Source of the DNA: Candidatus Peribacteria bacterium
GTDB taxonomy: Bacteria; Patescibacteria; JAEDAM01; Absconditabacterales; Absconditicoccaceae
Length of the DNA stretch: 5,939 nucleotides
Assembly (NCBI GenBank): GCA_031288635.1
Contig: JAITQZ010000055.1
Location: 1 to 5,939 of the forward strand
Reading direction: 5' to 3'
Part shown: positions 5,918 to 5,939 of the stretch, piece after piece
Layout of the letters: every line of letters starts with the position of its first letter
How positions within the stretch are numbered: position 1 is the first letter of the stretch
Made by a program: the position numbers and the translations under genes
The notes under the pieces: model-generated
Seen by the model: only the letters and a program-made list of their open reading frames with translations
Databases searched by the model: none
Told to the model about the DNA's origin: nothing

Positions 5918-5939
5918 ATATCTTGACTCGTCATAAAGC

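Overview
The window reads as genomic DNA from a bacterium of the Candidate Phyla Radiation (Patescibacteria) that uses genetic code 25, in which UGA encodes glycine. That points to the Absconditabacteria (SR1) / Gracilibacteria group. The code is visible in the sequence itself. A class B penicillin-binding protein gene is open from 2651 to 5125 only if four in-frame TGAs are read through, and a UvrB-like gene needs one more. At least three of these TGAs fall where the protein family has a conserved glycine: just before the active-site serine of the PBP, in its C-terminal 'WG' stretch, and before the 'VGxNLLREGxD' motif of UvrB. TGG is used separately for Trp, even directly next to one TGA, so a Trp reading is unlikely. 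Under the standard code the PBP would look like three broken ORFs and UvrB like two.

Layout, left to right. Bases 1-237 hold the C-terminal end of a protein with an S-layer-homology-like tail, cut by the window edge. Bases 289-1140 hold a gene for the C-terminal half of UvrB: second helicase domain and UVR motif, with no ATPase domain 1 or beta-hairpin. A large stem-loop with a T tract follows (1151-1215). The 324-base gap to the next gene (1141-1464) carries this terminator, two REP-like hairpins, a short tandem repeat, and a consensus promoter whose -10 box sits between the arms of a 13-bp inverted repeat. Bases 1465-2472 encode a 10-TM DMT/EamA-like transporter whose real stop is TAG, eight residues past a TGA. 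A third copy of the hairpin lies across that stop. Bases 2651-5125 encode an 824-aa FtsI-like transpeptidase. On the opposite strand, converging on it, 5193-5660 encodes a 155-aa protein with two TM segments and a clear promoter of its own. The last ~220 bases hold no confident gene, but have a weak rightward promoter, a compound stem-loop and short ORFs.

The genes do not form an obvious pathway. The transporter and PBP lie in the same direction but are 178 bases apart, and the transporter and the minus-strand gene each have a promoter. I see no CRISPR array, tRNA, rRNA or transposase, and no clear new multi-gene system. The most interesting points are UGA-Gly codons at functionally critical sites, the headless UvrB, the arm-variant hairpin family, and the inverted repeat around the transporter promoter.
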